This document shows positions 9,901-19,331 of a stretch of DNA of 64,000 nucleotides, piece by piece. Location: assembly GCA_028724585.1 (NCBI GenBank), contig JAQYCQ010000037.1, forward strand, positions 16,909-80,908, read 5' to 3'. Source of the stretch: Bacillota bacterium. Its GTDB lineage: Bacteria; Bacillota; Clostridia; Peptostreptococcales; Anaerovoracaceae. Positions within the stretch are counted from its first letter, which is position 1; each line of letters starts with the position of its first letter. The notes beneath the pieces are model-generated. The model had not been told where the DNA came from. It searched no databases and saw nothing but the letters and a program-made list of their open reading frames with translations. Position numbers and translations under genes: made by a program.

Positions 9901-11214
9901 TCAGCCCGGGATCAGTCCGGCAAGCGAAAGGATCTTCACGGCAGCGGCTCCGGCTGTCATCCCGTCCACATATATGACAGCGTCAGCCGCGCGGCTGTAA
10001 GCGTCCTGCCTCTGCTTCATGAGCCAGGATATATAGCCCCTGTTCATATGGCCCTTCAGCTTAGGGCGCTTCTCGTGACTGTTTCTCAGGCGTTCAAATA
10101 CAGTATCAGGCTGCGCCTCAAGCATAAATACCACGCCGTTCTTTTTAAGCGCCTCCACGTTCTCCCGCCTGAGCAGGGTGCCTCCCCCGGTCGATATGAC
10201 CAGGCCGCTCTGGCCGGAGAGCTCTTCACAGAGCTCGGTCTCCATATCCCTGAAAGCCTCTTCTCCCTGCTTTTCAAATATCTCCGGAATGGACATGCCC
10301 GCCTTTTCTTCTATTATCTTGTCCATCTCCACAGCTTTAAAGTCGGCGTAAAGGGCGATCTTCTTTGAAGTCGATGTCTTGCCGGTGCCCATGAAGCCTC
10401 CCAGCACTATGTTCCCCTTGTTCATATGAAATCTTTTCTGTTCCGGCTTCGATGCTCTGTCAAGGGCGCGCAGCATCATATCTGTAGTATCCGCATCCAT
10501 CTGACCGGGAGCCGATGATCTGCCGAGGAAAGCGAACGTAAGCACGCTCCCGAACTGTTCTCCTGATATCCTGGAGAGAGCGCCTCTTCCTCCCATAGAA
10601 ATAAAGATGAAAGGAGTATCCGAGCTGCGCTTGAGCTCCTCCGAAGCGTTCAGTACAGAAAGCACATCAGCATCGCTTTCAGGCATGACCGCCGTCTTAA
10701 CGACATCGGCTCCGCAGAGAGCCATCTCTTTCATATGCGCTGTAAGCTCTTCCGCTGACGGAGTGGAAGCGAAATCATGAAAGCTGATCACAGTCCTGAC
10801 ACCCTTGCTTCTGACCAGTAAAGGCAGGGAACCGCTGGAAACGCATTCCCTGGAGTATTCCAGATCGATAGCTGCAGCAAGTCCGCTGTTGGCCGCGGCT
10901 TCTATTATATCTATATACTGGTCGTCCCTGACCTCAGCTTTTCCGCCTTCTTTAGTCGTCCTGAGCGTAAAGAGGATAGGCCTCTGCGGCAGGATCTTTT
11001 TTATCTCCTTAAGCACAGCGTCCACGGTGTTGGAATTGAAAAATCCCGTATCGTCAAGCCAGTCAGCCCTGAATTCTATGATGTCAGCCGGAGAGTCCAC
11101 GATATTCTCGGCGCAGCGCATGATCTCCACCATGCTCCCCGCGGCTATCGGAACGCAGATCGCAGGCATCCTGTCCGGTCCCAGTACAACCCCTTCAAAG
11201 TCAGTCGTCTTCAT
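9901..11214 (-). CDS. Bifunctional 3-dehydroquinate dehydratase (type I) / shikimate kinase fusion
   Basis: Two shikimate-pathway enzymes are fused in one 437-residue protein. The N-terminal part is a type I AroD: IIEFRADWLDD, the His of SFHDF, the Schiff-base Lys in DVVKTAVMP, and SAPGQMDAD near residue 235. The C-terminal ~170 residues are an AroK: P-loop GFMGTGKTS, MDKIIEEKAGMSIPEIF, FRDMETEL and STGGGTL. Together they would dehydrate 3-dehydroquinate and phosphorylate shikimate, but the intervening shikimate dehydrogenase is not in the fusion. The start at 11214 has GAGGAGG six bases upstream; it overlaps the end of the DUF2007 gene by 14 bases. Confidence 0.92.
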   Translation of the reverse strand: MKTTDFEGVVLGPDRMPAICVPIAAGSMVEIMRCAENIVDSPADIIEFRADWLDDTGFFNSNTVDAVLKEIKKILPQRPILFTLRTTKEGGKAEVRDDQYIDIIEAAANSGLAAAIDLEYSRECVSSGSLPLLVRSKGVRTVISFHDFASTPSAEELTAHMKEMALCGADVVKTAVMPESDADVLSVLNASEELKRSSDTPFIFISMGGRGALSRISGEQFGSVLTFAFLGRSSAPGQMDADTTDMMLRALDRASKPEQKRFHMNKGNIVLGGFMGTGKTSTSKKIALYADFKAVEMDKIIEEKAGMSIPEIFEKQGEEAFRDMETELCEELSGQSGLVISTGGGTLLRRENVEALKKNGVVFMLEAQPDTVFERLRNSHEKRPKLKGHMNRGYISWLMKQRQDAYSRAADAVIYVDGMTAGAAAVKILSLAGLIPG

Positions 11215-11521
11215 TTTCATCCTCCTCTGCCTCCACAAAATCATCCTCTATAGGTACAGGCTTTATGATCTCTTTCGCTTCCTCCAGCGCGTCAGCCGGG
11301 ACATAGATGTCTACCGGCGAGATAGTCGACATGCCCATATAGATCTCAAGCATGTTCGAGTTGCCCTGGTAGCGTTTTTCGGCAGGAATACCTTCCCCGG
11401 CCAGCTTTGATATGAAGATATCAGCTTCGAAGGAATCCTTCGCTGATGTCAGGAACACTCCGTCTCTCCAGACCTTCTGCCTGCCGGCTTCATCTTTGTT
11501 TTTTCTGCTGAAACCAAACAT
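11201..11521 (-). CDS. DUF2007-type putative signal-transducing protein
   Basis: A 106-residue protein with the pattern DGVFLTSAKDSFEADIFISKLAGEGIPAEKRYQG, like the small DUF2007 domain (a ferredoxin-like fold sometimes called a putative prokaryotic signal-transducing protein). It ends in a very acidic tail (EDDFVEAEEDENEDD). Its 3' end contains the ribosome binding site of the AroD-AroK gene, so the two are co-translated. The biochemical role is unknown. Confidence 0.65.
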   Translation of the reverse strand: MFGFSRKNKDEAGRQKVWRDGVFLTSAKDSFEADIFISKLAGEGIPAEKRYQGNSNMLEIYMGMSTISPVDIYVPADALEEAKEIIKPVPIEDDFVEAEEDENEDD

Positions 11522-11543
11522 TTCCGTCCCTCCATACAGAAAG

Positions 11544-11567
11544 GGCCCGGCCCTGCGGGGCCGGGCC
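11544..11567 (-). terminator. Strong GC hairpin between thrS and the DUF2007 gene
   Basis: GGCCCGGCCC-4-GGGCCGGGCC, a perfect 10-bp stem, is followed on the minus strand only by CTTTCTG, so the U-tract is weak. It lies between the thrS stop and the DUF2007 ribosome binding site and may be a poor terminator or an mRNA-stabilising hairpin. Confidence 0.5.
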
Positions 11568-11590
11568 TCATATATCGCACCGCTTTTTAC

Positions 11591-11641
11591 GGCTTCCGAA
11601 ACGCCGCGCGTTTCGCCCTGTGGACGGAGTCCACGGAAGCC
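11591..11641. repeat. Three-way-junction element with GGA-loop hairpin
   Basis: An outer stem GGCTTCC/GGAAGCC (11591-11597 with 11635-11641) encloses two hairpins: CGAAACGC-CGC-GCGTTTCG (11597-11615) and GTGGAC-GGA-GTCCAC (11620-11634). It is a well-formed member of the dispersed hairpin family, lying just downstream of thrS. Confidence 0.8.
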
Positions 11642-11685
11642 GGCACCAGGTCAGCCTGACCGGCAGCGGTCTTGTTTACATGTAA

Positions 11686-13626
11686 TTATTCTGCGTCTTT
11701 ATCAAGAAGCTCAGTCGGAGCGACAGCCTTTGTCCTGATCTCTTCCTGGAGCTTGGCGATGAAGGCGTCAGTAGGCATAGCGCCCAGGTCTCCTGCCTTA
11801 TTGGAGCGGACGGAAACAGTGTTGTCGTCTATCTCGTGCTGTCCGATGGTGACGATATAGGAAACTCTCTCGTTTCTGGCTTCTCTGATCTTGTAGCCGA
11901 TCTTTTCGTTCCTGTCGTCTACCTCTACTCTGAGTCCTGCTTCTCTCATCTTATCAGCCAGTTCGTTGGCGTAAGGGGCGAACTTTTCTGTAACCGTCAG
12001 TACCTTGACCTGTACAGGAGCCAGCCAGAGAGGGAATTTACCCGCGAAGTGCTCTGTCAGGATGCCGATGAATCTCTCGATGGAACCGAATATTACCCTG
12101 TGGATCATGGCAGGCCTGTGCTTTTCGCCGTCCGGGCCGACATATGTGATGTCGAATCTCTGAGGCATCTGGAAGTCCAGCTGGATGGTTCCGCACTGCC
12201 ATGTCCTGCCGAGCGAGTCTCTCAGGTGGAAGTCCAGCTTAGGGCCGTAGAATGCTCCGTCTCCTTCGTTGATATCGTAATCTATACCTCTCTCCTCGAG
12301 GCTTTCCTTTAAGATCCTGGTAGCTGAATCCCATTCTTCGTCGGTACCCATGGAATCATCAGGCCTTGTGGAAAGCTCTATCCTGTATGAGAAACCGAAG
12401 AGGCCGTAAACGTAATCTATCAGGTCGAGCACGCCGCCGATCTCATCCTTGATCTGCTCAGGCAGCATGAAGATATGGGCGTCGTCCTGAGTGAAAGTAC
12501 GTACTCTGAAAAGTCCGTGGAGAGCTCCGGAAAGCTCGTGCCTGTGCACCTGGCCGAGTTCGCCTATCCTCAGAGGCAGGTCTCTGTAGGAGTACATCCT
12601 GCGCTTGTAGACCAGCATGGCTCCCGGGCAGTTCATAGGCTTGATGGCATAATCTTCGCCGTCTATCTTGGTGAAGTACATATTTTCCTGGTAATGATCC
12701 CAGTGGCCTGAGCGATGCCACAGCTCCTCGTTGAGGATAAGAGGTGTCTTGATCTCCTGGTAGCCCCTCTTTGAGTGCTCCTGTCTCCAGAAGTTCTCCA
12801 GCTCGTTCCTGATGACCATGCCCTTAGGCAGGAAGAACGGGAATCCCGGACCTTCCTCTGCCAGCATGAAGAGATCCATTTCTTTGCCTATCTTCCTGTG
12901 GTCTCTCTTCTTGGCTTCTTCCAGCATAGCCAGGTATTCGTCAAGCTGCTTCTTCTTAGGGAAGGCTGTAGCGTAAAGCCTCTGCAGCATCTTGTTGTGC
13001 TCGTCGCCTCTCCAGTAGGCGCCGGCAACACTCTGGATCTTGATGGCCTTGAGCGGGCCTGTGCTGGAGAGATGAGGGCCGGCGCAGAGATCAGTGAAAT
13101 CTCCCTGCTTGTAGAAAGAGATTACCGCGTCCTCAGGCAGGTCTTCTATCAGCTGGACCTTATACGGCTCTTCCCTTTCCTCCATGAACTTGACAGCTTC
13201 TTCTCTCGGAAGCTCGAAGCGCTCCAGAGGGATATTTGCCTCGACTATCTTGTTCATTTCCTTCTCTATCTTAGGGAAGTCCTCTTCTGTGAACTTGTGG
13301 TCCAGGTCGAAATCATAATAGAAGCCGTTTTCGATAGAAGGGCCGATGGCCAGCTTAGCCTCCGGCCAGAGCTTCTTGACCGCCTGCGCAAGTACGTGTG
13401 AAGCTGTATGTCTGAATGTCGACGCGCCCTCAGGGTCGTCGAACTTCAGCACTTCGAATTCGCAGTCATCCGGGAGCACATAGTCCATGCCCTGGATCTG
13501 CCCGTCCACCTTAGCTGCCACAGCTGCCTTTGCCAGGCTCCTGCTGATGCTTTTTGCGGCATCACGCACGCTGCTTCCGTCTTCGACTTCGTGTATGCTG
13601 CCGTCTTTAAGAGTTAACTTGATCAT
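11686..13626 (-). CDS. thrS: Threonine--tRNA ligase
   Basis: ThrRS charges tRNA-Thr. The 646-residue protein has the N-terminal TGS domain (MIKLTLKDGSIHEVEDGSSVRD), the editing domain with FRHTASHVLAQAV, the class II catalytic core (KPMNCPGAMLVYK, LPLRIGELGQVHRHELSGALHGLFRVRTFTQDD, RPAMIHRVIFGSIERFIG) and the anticodon-binding domain. Length is normal. I see no T-box in the 120 bases before it, which contain a hairpin element instead. Confidence 0.98.
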   Translation of the reverse strand: MIKLTLKDGSIHEVEDGSSVRDAAKSISRSLAKAAVAAKVDGQIQGMDYVLPDDCEFEVLKFDDPEGASTFRHTASHVLAQAVKKLWPEAKLAIGPSIENGFYYDFDLDHKFTEEDFPKIEKEMNKIVEANIPLERFELPREEAVKFMEEREEPYKVQLIEDLPEDAVISFYKQGDFTDLCAGPHLSSTGPLKAIKIQSVAGAYWRGDEHNKMLQRLYATAFPKKKQLDEYLAMLEEAKKRDHRKIGKEMDLFMLAEEGPGFPFFLPKGMVIRNELENFWRQEHSKRGYQEIKTPLILNEELWHRSGHWDHYQENMYFTKIDGEDYAIKPMNCPGAMLVYKRRMYSYRDLPLRIGELGQVHRHELSGALHGLFRVRTFTQDDAHIFMLPEQIKDEIGGVLDLIDYVYGLFGFSYRIELSTRPDDSMGTDEEWDSATRILKESLEERGIDYDINEGDGAFYGPKLDFHLRDSLGRTWQCGTIQLDFQMPQRFDITYVGPDGEKHRPAMIHRVIFGSIERFIGILTEHFAGKFPLWLAPVQVKVLTVTEKFAPYANELADKMREAGLRVEVDDRNEKIGYKIREARNERVSYIVTIGQHEIDDNTVSVRSNKAGDLGAMPTDAFIAKLQEEIRTKAVAPTELLDKDAE

Positions 13627-13681
13627 ATCTTTTGTCCTCCATAATATTGAAGTTCTTCTTTATTTAAAAAGAAAACAGTAT

Positions 13682-13737
13682 CCCGCGTCCGCTCCGCGGA
13701 CAGGAAAGTTTCCCGCGCTGCCGCCGGGAAACCTGCG
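13682..13737. repeat. Three-way-junction element with TCC-loop hairpin
   Basis: GTCCGC-TCC-GCGGAC (13687-13701) is followed by a second hairpin with arms GTTTCCC/GGGAAAC, and both are enclosed by flanking CCCGC...GCGGG. The arrangement is the reverse complement of the element at 11591-11641. It lies between ychF and thrS and overlaps where a ychF terminator would be. Confidence 0.75.
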
Positions 13738-13746
13738 GGCGCTCTT

Positions 13747-14841
13747 TTATACGTTGAACAGGAAGTGCATAACGTCTCCATCCTGCACTACATAATCCTT
13801 TCCTTCTGACCTGAGCCAGCCCTTTTCTCTGGCCGCGCCCAGATTGCCCTTGCACTCTACCAGCTGATCGTAAGTGATAGTCTCTGCTCTGATAAATCCT
13901 CTCTCGAAATCTGAATGGATCTTGCCTGCCGCCTGAGGCGCCTTTGTGCCCCTGGTGATGGTCCATGCCCTTACTTCAGGCTCGCCGGCTGTAAGGTAAG
14001 AGATGAGGTTCAGCAGTGAGTAGCTGGACTTGACCAGTTTATCGAGACCTGATTCTTCTATTCCCATGTCTTCCAGGAAAGCCTGCTTTTCTTCGTCCTC
14101 GAGCTCAGCCATCTCAGCTTCTATCTCTGCGCAGATGGTTATAGCCTCAGAGCCCTCTGTTTTAGCGAACTCGGCAACCTTTTCGGAATATTCGTTTCCT
14201 GTCGCTGCGTCGTCCTCGCCCACGTTAGCCACATAGATTATCGGCTTGTACGAGAGCAGGTTGAGGCTCTCGACGAACTTCTCCTCCTCAGGATCGTCGA
14301 AGCTCATAGTCCTCGCCGAAAGCCCCTGAGCCAGCACATCGTTGATGCTCTGCATGATCTCAAGTTCTTTCTTAGCTGCCTTGTCGCCGCTCTTAGCTAC
14401 CTTGGCTATCTTGTTCTGCTGTCTCTCCAGCATCTCCATATCAGCCAGGATGAGCTCCGTATTGATGGTGTCGATATCTGACAGTGGATCTATCCTGCCG
14501 TCAACGTGTACTACGTTTCCGTCCTCGAAGCATCTTACGACATGTACGATAGCCGATACTTCCCTGATGTGGCCGAGGAACTTGTTTCCCAGGCCCTCGC
14601 CCTTGGACGCTCCCTTTACCAGGCCGGCGATATCGTAGAATTCTATCGTCGTGTAGATGGTCTTTTTAGCTTTATATATGTCTGTCAGGACCTTGAGCCT
14701 CTCGTCAGGAACCGTTACGACTCCCACATTAGGCTCTATTGTGCAGAAGGGATAGTTTGCCGCTTCCGCTCCCGCTTTCGTGATGGCGTTGAAGAGTGTG
14801 CTCTTGCCTACATTAGGCAGACCTACTATGCCAAGCTTCAT
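13747..14841 (-). CDS. ychF: Redox-regulated ATPase / ribosome-binding GTPase-like YchF
   Basis: YchF is an Obg-family P-loop protein that prefers ATP and binds ribosomes. The G1 motif is [15 protein letters not shown] at residues 6-20, then [22 protein letters not shown], the YVANVGEDD region replacing the usual NKxD, and the C-terminal TGS-like domain with [23 protein letters not shown]. At 364 residues it is full length. It is transcribed toward thrS. Confidence 0.97.
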   Translation of the reverse strand: MKLGIVGLPNVGKSTLFNAITKAGAEAANYPFCTIEPNVGVVTVPDERLKVLTDIYKAKKTIYTTIEFYDIAGLVKGASKGEGLGNKFLGHIREVSAIVHVVRCFEDGNVVHVDGRIDPLSDIDTINTELILADMEMLERQQNKIAKVAKSGDKAAKKELEIMQSINDVLAQGLSARTMSFDDPEEEKFVESLNLLSYKPIIYVANVGEDDAATGNEYSEKVAEFAKTEGSEAITICAEIEAEMAELEDEEKQAFLEDMGIEESGLDKLVKSSYSLLNLISYLTAGEPEVRAWTITRGTKAPQAAGKIHSDFERGFIRAETITYDQLVECKGNLGAAREKGWLRSEGKDYVVQDGDVMHFLFNV

Positions 14842-15097
14842 TTAATTATCCTTCCCGGGAATGCTCCCTTATGATTTATTTTTCTCCACAGCGCGCTGAA
14901 AGACCAGCCGCCGGTTTCCTACTATTACAAATAGTCAGTTTATCACAAAGGATAAATACTCTCAAGCTGGCATTGCTGACGCCGAAGCTTATGCGGAGCC
15001 CGGGCAGCCTTGCTCTGCAGCATCGAGACGACCGTATATCTTCAGCCATTTTTACGGAAAAGCGACCCGTTTCCCTCGAGCCGCCTTTTATCTTCCG

Positions 15098-16006
15098 CTA
15101 TTTTACTGTACTCTGCTGCCTGGTCTGCTCAGCCTCCGAGTTCTGGATTATCTGAGCCTCTATGTTCCTGTCCCTGTTTGATGAATTTATGTGTTTCATC
15201 ACTATATAAAGGATAGCCCCGGCTATTATGGCGATCAGGCTGATGAACTGGGCTGTCCTGAAGGGATAGATCAGAAAATCCCCTGCATGAAGGACTCCTG
15301 GTACAGCGGCCGGATCATAGCCGGCTTCTTTGAGCGGCATGACCAGCTTCTCAGGACCGGCCAGCAGGCTGTCCGTCCTCAGCTGCTCTACGAAGAAACG
15401 CTCCAGCGAATAGAGGATCAGGTACAGGGAAAAAGTCTGTCCCCTGAATTTTTTCCTGCCGTCTATGATAGAGAGCACTATGAAGAGCAGCAGGCACCAG
15501 ATAGATTCGTAAAGAAAGGTCGGATGAACCTTTACCCCGTCTATCATTATTCCCCACGGCAGATCCGTCGCTGTTCCATGGGCTTCCTGGTTGAAGAAGT
15601 TCCCCCAGCGGCCTATCGCCTGGGCCAGGGCTACTGTCGGTATAGCCAGATCCAGTACCGCCAGCAGGCTTATCCTTTTATGTCTGCAGACGAAAAAGGC
15701 CGCGATCATGCCGAAGATCAGGCCTCCCTGGATGGCGAGGCCGCCTGCCCTGATGTTGACGACATCGTACAGGCTGTGGTAATTCTCCCACTCGAATATG
15801 ACGTACCAGGCCCTGGCGCCCACTATGCCTACAGGTACAGAAATGAGCACGGTATCCAGCAGGTCATCCTGGGTGATACCGCGTTTAGGCGCCCTGTGCA
15901 TAGATATAACTACGGCCAGGATCATGCCCGCGCATATGAGTATGGCGTACCATCGAATGTCCAGGCCGAATATTGTAAACGCTACCGGATTAGGTGTAAA
16001 ATTCAT
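15098..16006 (-). CDS. lgt: Prolipoprotein diacylglyceryl transferase Lgt
   Basis: Lgt transfers diacylglycerol to the lipobox cysteine of prolipoproteins at the membrane. The 302-residue protein has about seven hydrophobic segments and the Lgt signature AIGRWGNFFNQEAHGTATDLPWG near residue 130, with HPTFLYESIW and the C-terminal GDFLIYPFRTAQFIS. It is directly downstream of a gene for a predicted lipoprotein, a plausible substrate. The 256 bases between lgt and ychF hold no gene. Confidence 0.96.
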   Translation of the reverse strand: MNFTPNPVAFTIFGLDIRWYAILICAGMILAVVISMHRAPKRGITQDDLLDTVLISVPVGIVGARAWYVIFEWENYHSLYDVVNIRAGGLAIQGGLIFGMIAAFFVCRHKRISLLAVLDLAIPTVALAQAIGRWGNFFNQEAHGTATDLPWGIMIDGVKVHPTFLYESIWCLLLFIVLSIIDGRKKFRGQTFSLYLILYSLERFFVEQLRTDSLLAGPEKLVMPLKEAGYDPAAVPGVLHAGDFLIYPFRTAQFISLIAIIAGAILYIVMKHINSSNRDRNIEAQIIQNSEAEQTRQQSTVK

Positions 16007-16045
16007 GCTTCTTCCTCCTTACCGGTTTTGTGATAAAGCTGACAG

Positions 16046-16092
16046 CGCCCGCCGGACAGGTCATCCGGCGGGCGTATGCGGGCGGAGCCCGC
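16046..16092. repeat. Paired hairpins downstream of the lipoprotein gene
   Basis: CGCCCGCCGGA-7-TCCGGCGGGCG (about 16047-16075) is followed by GCGGGC-GGA-GCCCGC (16078-16092). The first may act as a terminator for the minus-strand lipoprotein gene, though no T-run follows. The second is a GGA-loop family hairpin. Confidence 0.7.
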
Positions 16093-16135
16093 GTGAGCTG
16101 CAGTCTTTTACAGCAGTACTATTGATATAGGTTAT

Positions 16136-16783
16136 TTATTTAGCTGAAGTATCCGCGGAGATCTCCTGGTCTTCCGCAGCTGCTGAAGAATCCGCTTCCG
16201 CTGAGCTGGCTGCCTTCATAGCCTCTGCCTGCTCCTTAGCTTCCTTTTCTATCTTCTCCTTGTCAGGAGCGTCACCGGTACGCTCGAAGGTGAATTCCAT
16301 CTTTGCGCTTGAAGAGTCGGAGGCTGCAGACTTGTCCTTATCCTTATAGTACTTCGCCATGTCTACGACGAGCTTGCCGTCCTTGACCTCTGCCTTGTAG
16401 CTCTGGGAATCCTCGACGTCAGCGCTGGTCGAGCCCTGGAGAGCTGCCTTCATCTCTTCCTCGGTCATACCGCTGGCCTCAGCGAATGACTTGAGGTCTA
16501 TAGTGAGCTCGTAATCGTCGCCCTTGTTCTCCCACTTCATAGGGAAGGAGCTGCCCATCATGGAAAACCTGCTGTCGCCGTCTTCCCACGCGTAGAAGAC
16601 GATAGAGTCGCCGAATGTGGAGCCGAACTGGCTGAGGACATCACCGCTTCCCATATCGAGGGAAGTACACTTCCACTGGCCGGTTATAGGATCATCTTTT
16701 CCGGATGCTCCGCAGCCTGTTAATAATACCACTGACATTACCAGCACCAGCGTGACGGCCAGCGCTTTTTTCATTGTTTTCAT
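16136..16783 (-). CDS. Predicted lipoprotein of unknown function
   Basis: A 215-residue protein starts with a lipoprotein signal (MKTMKKALAVTLVLVMSVVL then LTGC, lipobox Cys near residue 24). The mature part reads ITGQWKCTSLDMGSG and later KMEFTFERTG, similar in feel to small lipocalin-like lipoproteins of gut Clostridia, and it ends in an Ala/Ser/Glu-rich tail. I do not recognise a specific family. It precedes lgt on the same strand, and a hairpin pair separates them. Confidence 0.75.
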   Translation of the reverse strand: MKTMKKALAVTLVLVMSVVLLTGCGASGKDDPITGQWKCTSLDMGSGDVLSQFGSTFGDSIVFYAWEDGDSRFSMMGSSFPMKWENKGDDYELTIDLKSFAEASGMTEEEMKAALQGSTSADVEDSQSYKAEVKDGKLVVDMAKYYKDKDKSAASDSSSAKMEFTFERTGDAPDKEKIEKEAKEQAEAMKAASSAEADSSAAAEDQEISADTSAK

Positions 16784-16964
16784 ATAAAACTCCCTTTTGA
16801 ATTGATCGATCGACTATGCGAAACCGATCCGGGAAGGCTCATGCCTCCGCGGAAGTACGCACTGTTTCGCGGCGGATAAAAGTTATTATACAACCGCGCG
16901 GCCTATCCTGCAGAAAAAATTTCCCGATACAGCCGCGCTTATCATTCCTTTGCATAAGGTCCGG

Positions 16965-19313
16965 TCATTCGCTCTTCTTTTTTTTGTCACCGCGCGAAAA
17001 AAGCCTTCTCGCTCCGTCGAAGAGCATGGTCAGATAACGCATGACTGCTTCCTCAGCGATCGCGAATACGACGAAGAGCATGATGCACTGGGTCGATACC
17101 GAATAGATCGCGAAGACGCCGTGGAACATATACGTGCAGATGACCAGGCCTACAGCGCAGAATATTATGACCGCGATCCTGTACCAGTTGAGCGGCCTTG
17201 AGAGATAGATCAGGATTATGAAGCCGACTATCGAGAGCAGGAAGGTGGACGCGACTCCTATATCCGCCGAAGAGACGTCGAAGGTCCGTCCAAAGACTAC
17301 CAGAGCCGCTATAGCCAGGAAGGAGGTCAGCGCCGCCGGCAGCGACGAGAGGAATATCTCCTGCAGGAAGCCGCCTTTCTGCTTTTTGAAGTTAGGCTCC
17401 AGAGCCAGCGCGAAAGCCGGTATGCCTATGTTGAACATGGATATCAGCGATATCTGTGTCGGCTGCAGAGGATAGGCGAAAGCGTTTATGATAGAGAATA
17501 TGGCCAGGAACATGGAGAAGAGGTTCTTGTAAATAAAGAGTGTCGCTGATCTGGTGATATTGTTTATATCCCTGCGGCCTTCTCCTATTATCTCCTTCAT
17601 ATGAGAGAAATCAGAATCGCGCAGTACGACCTGGGCCGCCTGGCGGGCCGCTTCGCTGCCCTCGCCCATGGCGATAGAGCAGTCGGCCTTCTTCATGGCC
17701 AGGATATCGTTCACGCCGTCCCCGGTCATGGCGACTTTCTTCTTCTTGCCTTTAAGAGCCTCGACTATCTGTTTCTTCTGCTCAGGCTTTACTCTGCCGA
17801 ATACCGTGTATTCGTCGACAGCGTCAGCTATCTTCTTCTTAGTATCCAGCGTGGACGCGTCCACATACCTGTCCGCGTCAGGGATATTGGCCAGCTCGGC
17901 CACTTTAGACACAGTGATGGGATTGTCGCCGGATATGACTTTTATCCCTACTTCCTGCTCATTCAGGTACTTGAAGGTCTCCGCGGCGTTAGGCCTGAGA
18001 TGGTTTACCAGACTGACGAAGAGAATTGGGCGGAACCTGTATCCATCGTCCCTGACCAGAGCCAGGACTCTTTCGCCCTTACCGGCCCTGGCCGAGATGA
18101 GCCCGGCGTTAGCCGCGGCGTCGTCCTCCTCCAGCAGGAATTCAGGCGCCCCGAACCTGAGTATCTCGTCGTCGGTCACGACCTCTGAATATTTCGTCGC
18201 CGAGCTGAACTGAACTACGTCCGAAGCATGCAGCGGCGCCTGTTCCTTAAAGTAATCCTTAAGCGCTTTCGCGGTGTCGTTGTTATCGCCGACTGTATAG
18301 ACATAAGCTCCCATAAGGTGCCTGGCGTACTCGAACTGAGACTGACCGACACCGTCCGGCGCGAAAAGCTCCTTTACAGTCATCTTGCTGTCAGTGATAG
18401 TGCCTGTCTTGTCCACGCAGAGCACGTCAACTCTGGCCAGAGTTTCCGTACTCCTCATGTCGTGAAGCAGGACGCCATTTTTCGCAAGCCTGGCCGCGCT
18501 GAGAGCCAGCGCTACCGTAACAAGCAGGTACAGTCCTTCAGGGATCATTCCTATGATGGCGCCGACCATCGAGACGACACCGTCCTGGAAGGACATGTGG
18601 TTGACTGCCATAGCCTGGTAGAGGAGCATCACGCCTATAGGGATGATAGCTATACCGGCTATCCTGATGATGAGCTCGACACCCTTTATCATCTCGGAAG
18701 GCTTTTCCGTCATCTCCTTAGCTTCCTCGGTCAGCTTAGCCGCGTACGAGTCCTTGCCGACAGCCGTCAGCTTAGCAAGGCATTTCCCTGAAACAACGGT
18801 GCTGCCGGACAGCAGACCGCTGCCCCGTGTCTTTTCTATCTCATCAGACTCTCCGGTGAGCATGGACTCGTTCACAGCCAGCTTTCCGTCCACTACGGAA
18901 GCGTCTGCGGGAACCTGCTGCCCGCCTTCGATGAGGACCAGGTCGCCCAGCACCAGCTCTTCCGACGGGACCTTCCTTTCTTTACCGTCCCTGATGACGG
19001 TATACCGCGCCTGATCCAGCAGGTTCAGGTTGTCGAGCACACGCTTGGCGTAGATCTGCTGGACGATACCGATCACTGAGTTCGCTATGATGACAGGCAG
19101 GAAAGTCAGGTTCTTGAAGGAACCCACTATCACCAGCAGGATAGTGATGACGAAGAATATGCCGTTGAAGTAGGTAAATATATTGTCTTTTATTATCTGC
19201 TTTTCCGACTTGGCGGTGCTGTCGGGCATTATATTTACATTGCCCTTCTCTTTCTGAGCCCTTGCCTGGCTCTCAGTCAGCCCCGCCGCAGCCGTCTGTG
19301 TTAACTGTTCCAT
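16965..19313 (-). CDS. Cation-translocating P-type ATPase (CtpE-like)
   Basis: This 782-residue P-type ATPase has an actuator TGES motif (LTGESDEIE), the membrane PEGLYLLVTVALA motif, the phosphorylation site CVDKTGTITDSKMT near residue 303, and MTGDGVNDILAMKKADCSIAMG in the hinge. There is no heavy-metal-binding domain, and the membrane motif is PEGL rather than CPC. That points to the Ca2+/Mg2+-type group that includes mycobacterial CtpE, rather than a copper or zinc pump. The transported ion cannot be fixed from the sequence. A basic tail (GDKKKKSE) ends the protein. Confidence 0.85.
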   Translation of the reverse strand: MEQLTQTAAAGLTESQARAQKEKGNVNIMPDSTAKSEKQIIKDNIFTYFNGIFFVITILLVIVGSFKNLTFLPVIIANSVIGIVQQIYAKRVLDNLNLLDQARYTVIRDGKERKVPSEELVLGDLVLIEGGQQVPADASVVDGKLAVNESMLTGESDEIEKTRGSGLLSGSTVVSGKCLAKLTAVGKDSYAAKLTEEAKEMTEKPSEMIKGVELIIRIAGIAIIPIGVMLLYQAMAVNHMSFQDGVVSMVGAIIGMIPEGLYLLVTVALALSAARLAKNGVLLHDMRSTETLARVDVLCVDKTGTITDSKMTVKELFAPDGVGQSQFEYARHLMGAYVYTVGDNNDTAKALKDYFKEQAPLHASDVVQFSSATKYSEVVTDDEILRFGAPEFLLEEDDAAANAGLISARAGKGERVLALVRDDGYRFRPILFVSLVNHLRPNAAETFKYLNEQEVGIKVISGDNPITVSKVAELANIPDADRYVDASTLDTKKKIADAVDEYTVFGRVKPEQKKQIVEALKGKKKKVAMTGDGVNDILAMKKADCSIAMGEGSEAARQAAQVVLRDSDFSHMKEIIGEGRRDINNITRSATLFIYKNLFSMFLAIFSIINAFAYPLQPTQISLISMFNIGIPAFALALEPNFKKQKGGFLQEIFLSSLPAALTSFLAIAALVVFGRTFDVSSADIGVASTFLLSIVGFIILIYLSRPLNWYRIAVIIFCAVGLVICTYMFHGVFAIYSVSTQCIMLFVVFAIAEEAVMRYLTMLFDGARRLFSRGDKKKKSE

Positions 19314-19331
19314 TTCATAAATGCCGCGGAG

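Noticed and set aside
13627..13746. T-box in front of thrS
   Set aside because: No AAGGTGGNACCGCG-type motif is present, and the 120-base gap is filled by a hairpin element.
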